Assembly: GCF_004570975.1 (NCBI RefSeq)
Contig: NZ_SPPC01000011.1
Span: forward strand, 62,001 to 126,000
DNA: 64,000 bases
Reading direction: 5' to 3'
Origin: Barnesiella sp. WM24
GTDB taxonomy: Bacteria; Bacteroidota; Bacteroidia; Bacteroidales; Muribaculaceae
The position numbers were made by a program, and so were the translations under genes. A model generated the notes under the pieces. The model made no database searches. It saw only the letters and a list, made by a program, of their open reading frames with translations, and was not told the DNA's origin. Positions 24,993 through 33,057 of the stretch are shown piece after piece; positions within the stretch are counted from its first letter, which is position 1; each line of letters opens with the position of its first letter.

Positions 24993-25582
24993 ATCTTGAA
25001 ATATTCGTACTTGCCCTTCGGAGTCATTTTATCCCATTTGGTATCAGCTTCGAGGGGAGTTTTTGCGTCCATAATTTTGAGGTGCTCCTGCATGGTATGT
25101 TCCAAATACCAGTCGTTGGCCTGTTCTTCCTTGACAGCCCACTGATATTCCTTGAAATCATTTTGGAGCTTGTCGAAGTCAATGGTGCTCAGAACCTGAG
25201 CTATCTCCTCTATTGTCGGAGCTGATATCCACTGGTAGGTGGTATAAAGCTCGCTGAACTGTGCCTCGCCGTCGAGAACGAGGGCAATAGGCATATATCG
25301 GCTTCCTATCTCGCCGAATACTGCGAGGTGCCGGAAGTTTAGGACGCAAACTATGACATCGATTTGAACCGGGTCAATATCAGCGTGCTCCCAGGTTGTA
25401 AAGGTTGTTTCACCGACTGCGCGAATACGGAATAGACCGGTAAGAACAATCTTGTCATTACCTTCGAAGAGATTGGAGATAAAATCTTTGGCGGCCGACA
25501 TTGGCGACATGGGGCCGGACAAAGCAATCTGGTACACTTCATTGTGGTGCCACTTTGAAAGTGGAATAAGTTCTAATTTCAT
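24974..25582 (-). CDS. Hypothetical protein, 202 aa
   Basis: Mixed alpha/beta: begins MKLELIPLSKWHHNEVYQIAL, includes LTGLFRIRAVGETTFTTWEHADIDPVQ and a helical region ending YEYFKIWTKKK. Tryptophan-rich. Immediately downstream of the ParB operon end. Not recognised; possible DNA-binding because of the basic C-terminus. Confidence 0.55.
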   Translation of the reverse strand: MKLELIPLSKWHHNEVYQIALSGPMSPMSAAKDFISNLFEGNDKIVLTGLFRIRAVGETTFTTWEHADIDPVQIDVIVCVLNFRHLAVFGEIGSRYMPIALVLDGEAQFSELYTTYQWISAPTIEEIAQVLSTIDFDKLQNDFKEYQWAVKEEQANDWYLEHTMQEHLKIMDAKTPLEADTKWDKMTPKGKYEYFKIWTKKK

Positions 25583-25597
25583 ACATGAAATATTAAT

Positions 25598-25630
25598 GGG
25601 CGCGAGAACACTCTTACTGCTCCCGCGCCC
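25598..25630 (-). terminator. Hairpin between ParB gene and 24974-25582
   Basis: GGGCGCGGGAGCA (minus) pairs with TGTTCTCGCGCCC, at least 10 bp with two wobbles, loop about 7 nt. No clear T-run follows, so it could be a terminator of the intrinsic type used in Bacteroidota or an mRNA processing/stability hairpin. Confidence 0.5.
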
Positions 25631-25636
25631 GTGATA

Positions 25637-27481
25637 TTATTCTTCGGATTTTTCCTGCTCCTTTTCTTCAGGAGCTTCTTCAGTAGCCGGCGCCTCTGCT
25701 TCGGGATTGCCTACGGCATCGGTTGAGTCAGATGCTCCTTCGTCGGCCGAATCAGGCTGTTCGTCGGTCTGAGGTGCGTTTGCGTCTGGCTCATCAGGAG
25801 CAGGAGCCTGTGGCGTGATTGACGCCTGAGCTTGAATTTCTTTCTCGTTCTCCTCGCGAAGCTCGTCAATCTTAGCCTGAATACCGGCCTTTGATTGATT
25901 GTAGCGGGCGTCGAGTTGCTTGGCGATTTCGTCCGCATTGTGGGCGTAGCGGTCTTCCATGATAGCCGAAAGCATGTTAGCCAGTTCGGGCGAGAAGTTC
26001 ACACTCTTCTCAGAGAGAATCGAACGTATGAACTCGCGAACAATGGAGTTGAAGTTCTTTTCGAGTGCCTTACCGATGGACCGATAATCTCCGCCCTGCG
26101 TTTCGTCGCAACCTATAGACTCTTTGAATGCAACGGGGAGTCGCTTGAGGATGAGGGCACGGAACACGTCTGTTTCTACCGATGAAAGATCGGTGTTGAG
26201 GGTGGAATACTCGCAGGACTCCATAAACGCTCTCTGACGCTCTACGAAATCCTCCTGGCGGTGGTCGTTGGCCTCGCGCAGTTTGACCTTGAGTTCAGAG
26301 ATTCTACGATTGTTGTCTGCGAGCTTGTTGCCGGCAAACGGCTCTTCATCGCTATCAGGTGTGTAGTAGACATACTTTGTCTCGCCACTGAGATGACCGC
26401 TGTAGCAGATTTCGTATATCGGGGTGACCGTGCCGTCCTTGATGTTATCATCGAACACAGCGCGGACCTTGTCGTAGTTGGCCTTTCGTGTGGCATAGGT
26501 CTCTTCGTCCTTATACTGGGCGCGGTCTGGAGCAACGGGCTCAGGAACATATTGGCGATTACCGAGACCAGACACATCAAGCCCGTACTCTTCGGCCGCC
26601 TGAAGAATAATCTCGTTCTCAGCGTACTCGCCGGCAAAGATGAGCTTGATTCCGTTCTTGGCTGCTTCCTTTGCCTCGCGGAAGATGGTCTCTCGCGCTT
26701 TAGCGAGGAAACATTCGCGCTTCATACAGCGTGGGGTGCTGACATCGCGGGCGTTGTCTGGATTGTTGGCGGTGTTGAGCGGACATTTCTCGCAGGCACA
26801 CGCACCGGCCAGAGTGTCGTCGGAGAGGCTGAAACGCGCGGTCGGCAGTTGGTTCATAACATGTTCGTCAATCATTTCGTGCAGTTGAGGCATGTTGGGG
26901 AACTTGTAGGTCCATCGGGCTCTGCTTGCTTCGGTAAAGCAGGAGTCGAAAAGGGTCTGCTGTTGCTCGGCTGGGAGCTTGCAGATATCGAGAAGATGAG
27001 TCAGCACGAGAATACCCTCACGCATAAGTTGGACGAACGGCTCGATTGTGTGATGGAGCTGGATGCGACCAGACACGAAGCTGTTACTCTTACCGAGCAT
27101 TTTTGCCATTTCTGCGACGGTCATTGATCCGTCATTGTAGAGGCGATTGAGGGCGGCGGCTTCTTCCATCGGGTCGATATCCTTGCGTTGAAGATTCTCG
27201 ATTATCATACAAGCGAAAGCCTGCTTGTCGTTGAGTTCCTTTACGACAGCCTGGATATCTTTCGCACCGATGAGTTGACTTGCGCGGAAGCGACGCTCTC
27301 CACACACGATTTCATACTTGGCATCTTTCTTGTTGCCGATTTTGCGGAGAGTGATAGGCTGGATAAGCCCATTCTCCTTGATACTTTGGGCGAGCTCTTC
27401 AAGCTCTTCCTGGTTGAATGTCTTTCTGGGATTAAGTTCACTAGGTACAATCTCGGAAAGGGGGATGTTTCTTACTTGCAT
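25637..27481 (-). CDS. ParB/RepB family protein, 614 aa
   Basis: N-terminal ParB domain: NPRKTFNQEELEELAQSIKENGLIQPITL, the GERRFRA box at 61-67 (CTP/phosphate-binding) and a following HTH-type region (MTVAEMAKMLGKSNSFVSGRIQLHH, the classic ParB helix-turn-helix). A central region has Cys pairs (CACEKCPLN ... CMKRECF) that may bind a metal cluster, and a long acidic Pro/Glu-rich C-terminus. Longer than chromosomal ParB (~300 aa). Unlike the 51997-54786 trio, it keeps the canonical motif. Probably binds a centromere-like or regulatory site; may maintain an extrachromosomal prophage, but no ParA is seen. Confidence 0.85.
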   Translation of the reverse strand: MQVRNIPLSEIVPSELNPRKTFNQEELEELAQSIKENGLIQPITLRKIGNKKDAKYEIVCGERRFRASQLIGAKDIQAVVKELNDKQAFACMIIENLQRKDIDPMEEAAALNRLYNDGSMTVAEMAKMLGKSNSFVSGRIQLHHTIEPFVQLMREGILVLTHLLDICKLPAEQQQTLFDSCFTEASRARWTYKFPNMPQLHEMIDEHVMNQLPTARFSLSDDTLAGACACEKCPLNTANNPDNARDVSTPRCMKRECFLAKARETIFREAKEAAKNGIKLIFAGEYAENEIILQAAEEYGLDVSGLGNRQYVPEPVAPDRAQYKDEETYATRKANYDKVRAVFDDNIKDGTVTPIYEICYSGHLSGETKYVYYTPDSDEEPFAGNKLADNNRRISELKVKLREANDHRQEDFVERQRAFMESCEYSTLNTDLSSVETDVFRALILKRLPVAFKESIGCDETQGGDYRSIGKALEKNFNSIVREFIRSILSEKSVNFSPELANMLSAIMEDRYAHNADEIAKQLDARYNQSKAGIQAKIDELREENEKEIQAQASITPQAPAPDEPDANAPQTDEQPDSADEGASDSTDAVGNPEAEAPATEEAPEEKEQEKSEE

Positions 27482-27515
27482 TTCTATTGATATTTAATTG
27501 TGAGTTTGTTGGGAT

Positions 27516-28145
27516 TTAGAGCCAGGACATGGGGTCCTCAACGGTTTTAGGCTTCCACCCCTCGAATACGAACTGATTGATTAGGTTTTCGAGAGTCAGG
27601 CATATGGCGCAGTCGTCCGCACGAGGTGCGTCTATCTGCGTTTCGTCGACTGTCATTGGCATTAGGAGTGCCGATATGCTCTTTGATTTTATAACAGCCG
27701 GATTGCCTTCTGGTGTCTGGAACATTTCAGCGGACTTGATTTCAGGGGTTAGAGCGAAGAGATTGAGAAGCGTTGCGAGATACTTGATGGAGAGGCCTTT
27801 TCCTCGGATTACCACCATGTCTTTGTCCGTGAATCCGGGCTGACGTGTGAACCATGCGCAGGCTTTCTGCAACTGCACAAGGTCAATGCGAGGGCGATAG
27901 TGCGTCAGGCGCTCCTTTGACGGGAACACACGTTTGTAGTTTGGATAGGTACCGGGGATTTCCTCTCCGTTTACGTTGAGGATTTTCCCCGCGTGTTTGG
28001 GATTGGCGTGATTGAACACTACGAGCACATGTGTGTCGGTTGCGACACAACACTTCTCGTCAAAGAACACCCCCATCATTTGTGGATGGACGGTGTCCTT
28101 GCTCGCGATGGTTGAGTACATCGCTTTGATAATCTTTTTTTCCAT
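27516..28145 (-). CDS. Possible DNA sliding-clamp-like protein, 209 aa
   Basis: Sequence has CCVATDTHVLVVFNHANP (the 'ATD...H-x-L' segment common in clamp domains), a short strand pattern in IKSAEMFQTPEGNPAVIKSKSISALLMPM, and LENLINQFVFEGWKP. About half the length of bacterial beta clamps. Lies directly upstream of the ParB gene. Domain similarity is inferred from pattern only; no polymerase is present in the window. Confidence 0.45.
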   Translation of the reverse strand: MEKKIIKAMYSTIASKDTVHPQMMGVFFDEKCCVATDTHVLVVFNHANPKHAGKILNVNGEEIPGTYPNYKRVFPSKERLTHYRPRIDLVQLQKACAWFTRQPGFTDKDMVVIRGKGLSIKYLATLLNLFALTPEIKSAEMFQTPEGNPAVIKSKSISALLMPMTVDETQIDAPRADDCAICLTLENLINQFVFEGWKPKTVEDPMSWL

Positions 28146-28163
28146 GTTCGGATGATTATGTTG

Positions 28164-28436
28164 TTAATAAATTGGGTGAGTTTCGTAGTTCTCAGGATTA
28201 TTATAAAACTCTTTGTTGCGAAGATAGTGGTCGGCATTGCGATATCGCCAATATTCTTCTTTGAATTGCTCGTTAGAAATTGGGAAAACTTGTTCAATCA
28301 TGAATATCTCGTCATCGATATGATCTGTAGCGTCGGGGATATTTACTCTGTTGAGAAATTCCCTCACGCAGCGGAAATATTTTTCCTTTTCTGAGGTAGC
28401 ATTCATTGTTTTTCTTAGCTTAGGGGTATATAGCAT
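28164..28436 (-). CDS. Hypothetical protein, 90 aa
   Basis: Two starts possible: 28436 (overlaps a hairpin) or the internal MNATSEKEKYF start at 28406. Helical; KYFRCVREFLNRVNIPDATDH is amphipathic. C-terminus YWRYRNADHYLRNKEFYNNPENYETHP. Unrecognised. Confidence 0.5.
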   Translation of the reverse strand: MLYTPKLRKTMNATSEKEKYFRCVREFLNRVNIPDATDHIDDEIFMIEQVFPISNEQFKEEYWRYRNADHYLRNKEFYNNPENYETHPIY

Positions 28437-28438
28437 TC

Positions 28439-28458
28439 GGTCCCGCCGAAGCAGGACC
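28439..28458. promoter_or_regulatory. Hairpin with UUCG-type loop
   Basis: Read on the minus strand: GGTCCTGC-TTCG-GCGGGACC, an 8-bp stem with a C(UUCG)G tetraloop. It sits between the stop of the 28480 gene and the next start. No U-tract; may be a terminator or a transcript-processing element. Confidence 0.5.
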
Positions 28459-28479
28459 TATATTGTGGATTTATATTGG

Positions 28480-28698
28480 TTAGAATTCGTTGTCGATTTC
28501 TGAGACAACCATGGTTGCTAACTCGGACTCCCTCATTCCGTGGTTTTTGCAGAAGTTGTAGAATTTCTCGGGATTGTGCGTATCGAGGATGTAGAATGTG
28601 CCGTAGTCGTAAGCGAATTTCACATTCATCGCCATGAGTAGGTTCGCCATACTCATCTTGGCTTTCTCGACTTTGAGGATTTTGTCTTTTTCTACCAT
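28480..28698 (-). CDS. First gene of element-B operon, 72 aa
   Basis: MVEKDKILKVEKAKMSMANLLMAMNVKFAYDYGTFYILDTHNPEKFYNFCKNHGM. Helical; preceded by element B. Its length and context are similar to the 24212 operon start, though the proteins are not obviously related. Unrecognised. Confidence 0.6.
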   Translation of the reverse strand: MVEKDKILKVEKAKMSMANLLMAMNVKFAYDYGTFYILDTHNPEKFYNFCKNHGMRESELATMVVSEIDNEF

Positions 28699-28802
28699 TG
28701 TCGTTTCAGTTTTGATTAAAACATCTTATTTGCATATACAAAGATAGTCAAAAATAATCATATATGCAACTATTTGGGAGATTGTTTTAATCGCATCTGC
28801 AA
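28699..28802 (-). promoter_or_regulatory. Promoter/operator element B
   Basis: Sequence 28696-28783 is identical to 24554-24641 for 88 bases. It has the same -7 box (28746-28739), inverted arms and leader. Beyond 28783 the copies diverge while keeping a TTTTAATC block. Confidence 0.85.
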
Positions 28803-28825
28803 GATTTTTAGTCAATTACGCGCAA

Positions 28826-28859
28826 CAAAGCGCAAGCCAGCCTCCCGACAAACTTGCGC
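28826..28859 (-). terminator. Hairpin after 28877-29149
   Basis: GCGCAAG and CTTGCGC (28859-28853 and 28836-28830, minus strand) form a 7-bp stem with a 16-nt loop, followed by TTTGTTG. It lies 18 bp after the stop of the 36999-28877 operon. A weak terminator. Confidence 0.5.
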
Positions 28860-28876
28860 AACAGTAGCTGACATAT

Positions 28877-29149
28877 TTACATATTCTCGCTTTCCTTATG
28901 AGTGCGTTGTTTTTCTATATATCGTTTGTAAGCCTCAGCGTGAATTTCTTTATCTATCTCGCTGCAGTCGCTTTCGTAGATTGTATGCGCCCTGAATAAG
29001 AAGATGATACCAGCCGGATGATTGCGGCCAAGCCACTTGTTAAATTCGGTTTCTTGCTCGTCGAGGTCTTCCCAAGTGGCACCAATGAAAGTTTGCACTT
29101 CATCTGAGTGATAGGGATCAATGGCCTCGTACCATACTTTGCGTATCAT
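28877..29149 (-). CDS. Hypothetical protein, 90 aa
   Basis: MIRKVWYEAIDPYHSDEVQTFIGATWEDLDEQETEFNKWL, then a helical C-terminus with CSEIDKEIHAEAYKRYIEKQ. Last gene of the element-C operon. Overlaps the YopX gene by 4 bp. Unrecognised. Confidence 0.6.
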   Translation of the reverse strand: MIRKVWYEAIDPYHSDEVQTFIGATWEDLDEQETEFNKWLGRNHPAGIIFLFRAHTIYESDCSEIDKEIHAEAYKRYIEKQRTHKESENM

Positions 29150-29592
29150 GATTTATCTTTTGGCTTATTCCGATTTTCTTGCACCCATTTAGAAAGTATT
29201 TCGGGGTTATCGTGAATGTTTCCGGCGACTTTCATGAATGGGTAATGCCGGAGCATATCGCCTAACGGACAAGTTCCCAATAATGGGCCTTCGGTGTGGG
29301 TGTGCTCGATGAGGCAGAATGCGCATTGCTCCTCGTTGTACCTCACTTCGAGAGGAATTGTGGCTACGGTGGGTTCAATGAGAATGTCGCCTTCGTAGAT
29401 GTCAGTCTTGTCGAGTTGTCCGGCGATTTGACCTAATGTGGCGGGATTTACCTCGTGCCAATCCATCATATAGACTGGATTGTCGGGGGCGGTTGGAATG
29501 CCAATGAACAGTTTGCCGTGGGTTTCAGCGAGTGAGCCATACACCCACTCACCATTATCAAGGCGTTTGCCTCTGAATTTATATTTCCTCAT
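29146..29592 (-). CDS. YopX family protein
   Basis: 148 residues. YopX proteins are small phage proteins of unknown function. Motifs: MRKYKFRGKRLDNGEWVYGSL at the start, VNPATLGQIAGQLDKTDIYEGDIL (the conserved V-x-P-x-T-x-G-Q-x-x-G-x-x-D-K-x-x-x-x-I-Y-E-G-D), and KVAGNIHDNPEIL near the end. These are the standard landmarks of the family. Confidence 0.9.
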   Translation of the reverse strand: MRKYKFRGKRLDNGEWVYGSLAETHGKLFIGIPTAPDNPVYMMDWHEVNPATLGQIAGQLDKTDIYEGDILIEPTVATIPLEVRYNEEQCAFCLIEHTHTEGPLLGTCPLGDMLRHYPFMKVAGNIHDNPEILSKWVQENRNKPKDKS

Positions 29593-30055
29593 AGCCGTCG
29601 GGATTTTCGGGACGCTTTACATAGATCGACGCTTCAATCGTATTTACATACGTGGCTCCGTCGTTGATTGTAAATAGTATGGTTCTACGCTCCAGAAGCT
29701 CGTACGCCAATAGTTGTGCCATTCGGCATCGAATGCGATTAAAGTTTAAGTATTGTGCATTCTTTGGATATTGGTAGCCCAGTTTCAACAGTTGGAGGTC
29801 TCCTACTTTTAAGGACAGCGGCGGCAGTTGCACAGCCTCCGTTGGGAACAGCCTATCGGCCCATCTGCGAAGAGTCTTCGCTATCGTCTTTTTTATTTTC
29901 ATACTGCTTATTTTACTCTTGTGGTAGTCGTAGGCAACATGGTTAATAAATGTGCATACGACAAAGAATATCGCCCATCCATAATTACGGTGATAGATGT
30001 CATTGATTGCCAACCATGCGCCGAGCGATACGAACACAAGGTTGTAATACTTCAT
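29579..30055 (-). CDS. Protein with N-terminal membrane segment, 158 aa
   Basis: Residues 1-50 contain two hydrophobic stretches (YNLVFVSLGAWLAINDIY and WAIFFVVCTFINHVAY) and then MKIKKTIAKTLRRWADRLFP, a basic helix, followed by a beta-rich cytosolic region with GATYVNTIEASIYVKRPENP. The two halves look like separate small proteins joined in one frame; start at 30055 or at the internal Met remains open. Unrecognised. Confidence 0.55.
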   Translation of the reverse strand: MKYYNLVFVSLGAWLAINDIYHRNYGWAIFFVVCTFINHVAYDYHKSKISSMKIKKTIAKTLRRWADRLFPTEAVQLPPLSLKVGDLQLLKLGYQYPKNAQYLNFNRIRCRMAQLLAYELLERRTILFTINDGATYVNTIEASIYVKRPENPDGYEEI

Positions 30056-30069
30056 GAAGATGTGATATT

Positions 30070-30429
30070 TTATTTGATGTTGATTGTTACTTCACATTCT
30101 ATCGGCTCTGACCGCCATGTGATTTGTGGGTAGGCTATGCGCTTCAACTCCCGAAACTGCTTTCCATGCCAATAACCGTGTCCTGGAAGTTGCCCAGTGC
30201 ACCGTATCGGTTTTTCTGAGAACGCAATCAAATTTCCATCTTCTTCGCGGGCTATCCATATAGTGCCTACTTTATATTCGGCTTCAGGTATTGGGACACC
30301 TCCATTGCGAAAATCGAGTTCATTCGGGTAGTACCACAGACCCTGCTCGTCGACGTAGCCGTCATGCCCGCTTTGTCTCGCAGGATAGAAAACCTTGATT
30401 TCTCCGGTTGCAATTATTCTCGCTTTCAT
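30070..30429 (-). CDS. Hypothetical protein, 119 aa
   Basis: Starts MKARIIATGEIKVFYPARQSG and has YYPNELDFRN, which resembles the zinc-ribbon protein at 20863. A beta-rich core (VGTIWIAREEDGNLIAFSEKPIR, GYWHGKQFRELKRIAYP) follows. Unknown role. Confidence 0.6.
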   Translation of the reverse strand: MKARIIATGEIKVFYPARQSGHDGYVDEQGLWYYPNELDFRNGGVPIPEAEYKVGTIWIAREEDGNLIAFSEKPIRCTGQLPGHGYWHGKQFRELKRIAYPQITWRSEPIECEVTINIK

Positions 30430-30827
30430 TCGTCTAATAATTTCATTGTCTTAATTAATCCCGCTATAAATGCGTCTTCAGGAGTATTGTAGAATTTCTC
30501 ACTGGAGTATAATACCTCAAACTCCTCGATTTGTGCGTCGCTTAGTTCCCGGACTACCGGCACGTTGACCTCATCATCTATGGCGAAGTACTCACAATAA
30601 CCGTAACTGTCCATTTGGCTGGCTACATCGCGGGCTTCTACGGCCCATATTAGCCGGTCTTCCTTTTCAGAGAGTGGGGTTAACAGATAGGGCCTGGGTA
30701 CTATCCATGCGCTATACTTGTCGAGAGCCCATCGTTGCGCTTCGTGATAGCCTATTGGCATTTCTCCTTTGTAACCACGTGTTCGCATCATGACGGCGAC
30801 GCTGGCCGGAATATGTTGTTTACTCAT
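30426..30827 (-). CDS. Hypothetical protein, 133 aa
   Basis: Helical/beta mix: YHEAQRWALDKYSAWIVPRP and a strand LIWAVEARDVASQMDSYGYCEYFAIDDE. ATGA-type overlap with both neighbours. Unrecognised. Confidence 0.55.
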   Translation of the reverse strand: MSKQHIPASVAVMMRTRGYKGEMPIGYHEAQRWALDKYSAWIVPRPYLLTPLSEKEDRLIWAVEARDVASQMDSYGYCEYFAIDDEVNVPVVRELSDAQIEEFEVLYSSEKFYNTPEDAFIAGLIKTMKLLDE

Positions 30828-31404
30828 ACGATTTTGAATTATTGAGTCTCTGTTCTACTTGTCGGTTGTCGGCTACGAAATCGTAGCAATCCTTGTCAGT
30901 TTCTCCGAATGTATCGTAGAAACAGTTTACGGAGTTCCAATTAATCCCGATAGAATGAATCTCCGGCATGCGTTGTATCAGAGATTCTATTGTCGCTATC
31001 AGATCCGTAAAGGCTTTCGTCACGCCCTCTCCGCCGTTTTTTCCTACCACATACTCTTCCCACGCATTTCGCACACTTGGAAAATCTGCAGCAAGGAAAT
31101 AAGCCTTATCCATCATTGATTGCATGGTTAAACGTTCAGCCGGTGTCACTTTCTTTGAGAGTTGGAGATCCCATATCTCTTGCATAGGCATATCTCCTTC
31201 TCCATTCCAGAACATGGTTGCAGTGAAGCGAGAATTATACTCCTTAAGCGAATATGCTGAAGGGTACGACGGAAGATATTTGCGCTCCATATAGTGCATG
31301 AAACACATCCACGTTGCAATTGAACCCCTGCAAGGACGGTTAGCATCATACCACTTTCGGGGAGATTTATCCGTTGTTTTTGTATAGTATATCTCTATTG
31401 CCAT
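30820..31404 (-). CDS. Hypothetical protein, 194 aa
   Basis: Begins MAIEIYYTKTTDKSPRKWYDANRPCRGSIATW (given here only in part) and continues as a mainly helical protein with HYMERKYLPSYP and AYFLAADFPSVRNAWEEY. The N-terminal pattern (EIYYTxxxDxSPRKWxxANRPCRGS) recurs in Bacteroidota phages. Function unknown. 2 bp after the exonuclease gene. Confidence 0.6.
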   Translation of the reverse strand: MAIEIYYTKTTDKSPRKWYDANRPCRGSIATWMCFMHYMERKYLPSYPSAYSLKEYNSRFTATMFWNGEGDMPMQEIWDLQLSKKVTPAERLTMQSMMDKAYFLAADFPSVRNAWEEYVVGKNGGEGVTKAFTDLIATIESLIQRMPEIHSIGINWNSVNCFYDTFGETDKDCYDFVADNRQVEQRLNNSKSYE

Positions 31405-31406
31405 GT

Positions 31407-31922
31407 TTATTGATTCAACGTTGTTTTAATTGATGCAAGAATCCTGATTAATTGGTCTGTCTGAAATTCAGCGTCTTCAATTGCTCTGTGAGTTTGCGGA
31501 GCTACATTGTCCCCGGCTAAATCTAGAATAGTCCTTAAATCACGGGGTTGCCAAAACTCCCACGGAAGAGGGATATTGATGGTTTCGTAGAGATCTTTAA
31601 GTACCTCTATATCCATATGTCCTTTGCTCCAAATATAACCGTCAATGGTTAAATGAGAGGAAACGAACTCATTTACATGTGAAATAAGCTCCGAGTATGA
31701 ATGGCAGTTGAAGTCTGTGTCTATGTTCGGATTGGCTAAAAGCCAAATAACCGTTTCCCCTGAGAATGTCCTGCCGCAAGTGTTCCATACGTCTGGGGCT
31801 ACTGATAGTTGTCTTTTGGATATAATAGTACCGTCAGAGTTAAATGCGACCAATCCAACCTCTCTTATAGCGGCATCATTTCGCCTGCCAAGAGTTTCTA
31901 TATCAATCATTATGCTGCTCAT
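31407..31922 (-). CDS. DEDDh-type 3'-5' exonuclease
   Basis: 171 residues. MSSIMIDIETLGR has the first acidic pair (Asp7, Glu9). GYIWSKGHMDIEVLKDLYE supplies a further acidic motif, and HRAIEDAEFQTDQL at the end gives the last His and Asp. Together these define an RNase H-fold DEDDh nuclease, as used by phages for DNA or RNA turnover. It belongs to the block of small genes transcribed from element C. Confidence 0.85.
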   Translation of the reverse strand: MSSIMIDIETLGRRNDAAIREVGLVAFNSDGTIISKRQLSVAPDVWNTCGRTFSGETVIWLLANPNIDTDFNCHSYSELISHVNEFVSSHLTIDGYIWSKGHMDIEVLKDLYETINIPLPWEFWQPRDLRTILDLAGDNVAPQTHRAIEDAEFQTDQLIRILASIKTTLNQ

Positions 31923-32134
31923 AGTTTTTGGATTTCTGAGTTGTAGTAATTGAGAGCTCGTTCGATTGCTTCTCTGAAGATGCTTTTTACTGCTGTCGGT
32001 ATCGGCATTTTATTTTCGTTGACGAGGAATGACCATTCGCGTTTTTCCCCCTCGATTGCCTTTTGCCTCATGTCGATGATTATGTCTCTCTCCGACATAA
32101 GCTCTGTGCATTTCAATGCTTTTAATAAGTCCAT
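31919..32134 (-). CDS. Hypothetical protein, 71 aa
   Basis: Helical, basic: MDLLKALKCTELMSERDIIID ... FREAIERALNYYNSEIQKL. ATGA overlap with the exonuclease gene. Unrecognised. Confidence 0.55.
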   Translation of the reverse strand: MDLLKALKCTELMSERDIIIDMRQKAIEGEKREWSFLVNENKMPIPTAVKSIFREAIERALNYYNSEIQKL

Positions 32135-32141
32135 GTCGTTT

Positions 32142-32441
32142 TTATTTAGAATTGTTATCTAATATTTCTTTTCCGAATATTCTCTTGAGAGCATCCGAAT
32201 AACCACGGCTATACTCTGTTGTACCTCCTTCTGCAGCATAGAAAAGTTTCTGTATCTCACCCTTTTCTGGCCCAGTGATCCTTTGAGCGAGAGATTGTGA
32301 TAAAATATAGTTGACGGCAGCGTCAAAGCCGGCCTTAAAGTGGAGATAGCGGGCACTCCGGAATCCGTAGATTACAGTATTCCGATTCTTCTCGCAATAG
32401 TCTACGTAAATTTTCTTTCGAGTTTCTTCTGTGATTTCCAT
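32142..32441 (-). CDS. Hypothetical protein, 99 aa
   Basis: Helical: VDYCEKNRNTVIYGFRSARY and AAVNYILSQSLAQRITG. Ends in YSDALKRIFGKEIL. Unrecognised. Confidence 0.55.
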   Translation of the reverse strand: MEITEETRKKIYVDYCEKNRNTVIYGFRSARYLHFKAGFDAAVNYILSQSLAQRITGPEKGEIQKLFYAAEGGTTEYSRGYSDALKRIFGKEILDNNSK

Positions 32442-32444
32442 CTT

Positions 32445-32798
32445 CTATTTTACTTCCAGTTCGTCCAGGATTTTCAGCACTTCCTGATATCTTGTCAGAC
32501 CTTGCCAATTCTCTTGTATGTCGTCATTCTCTCGGTCGTAATGTTCATCGAGGATGTATTCGTTAATGGTCTCTCCGAAAGCCTCATCTGATAGACCATA
32601 GTCCGGGTCGCAATCGTCATACATTCCGAGTTTCCGGGCAACAGCTTGGCATTCCACATGACAAATCCAGTCTCCGACTATTCCATCACAGATATTTGTC
32701 TGTCTCAAATATTTCTGACCTTTGTGGATAGTTCCATAGCAGAACATACATTTGTGCTCTTTGCGGGCCACCGGCGTTATTTCTTTGAGTATCGTCAT
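32445..32798 (-). CDS. Zinc-binding protein, 117 aa
   Basis: Start at MTILKEITPVARKEHKCMFC. Contains HKCMFCYGTIHKGQKYLRQ and CDGIVGDWICHVEC, a CxxC/HxxC treble-clef-like pair usual in small phage nucleic-acid-binding proteins (CxxCxGxIxKGxKYxR). C-terminal half is acidic and helical. Confidence 0.65.
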   Translation of the reverse strand: MTILKEITPVARKEHKCMFCYGTIHKGQKYLRQTNICDGIVGDWICHVECQAVARKLGMYDDCDPDYGLSDEAFGETINEYILDEHYDRENDDIQENWQGLTRYQEVLKILDELEVK

Positions 32799-32802
32799 AT
32801 TA

Positions 32803-32979
32803 CTACCTTGTCTTTTTATGTGATATACGATAGACAGCAATTGCACTCGCCGCATTCAATAAAGCTAGCACGACAAATATAGTGCACCAATAGTAACGAT
32901 GAACCATTGCATTGGCGACTAAACAAGATATTGATAACATAACGCTCGCACAATTAAATATGATACAAAAAGTATTCAT
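32803..32979 (-). CDS. Small two-helix membrane protein, 58 aa
   Basis: Frame from ATG (32977-32979) to TAG (32803-32805). Translation begins MNTFCIIFNCASVMLSISCL and ends SHKKTR, with two hydrophobic helices (one near 5-26, one near 33-50) linked by a short polar loop. Its leader ends in GAAGAAGAAGC before the ATG, as does the ASCH gene's. A GCAAATAAGAT leader motif lies ~40 nt further upstream. Confidence 0.65.
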   Translation of the reverse strand: MNTFCIIFNCASVMLSISCLVANAMVHRYYWCTIFVVLALLNAASAIAVYRISHKKTR

Positions 32980-33057
32980 TGCTTCTTCTTCGATTTTATA
33001 GGTGATAGTTTGAGGATCTTATTTGCAAGCTCTACCTTTAGTACAACTCGTAACACA

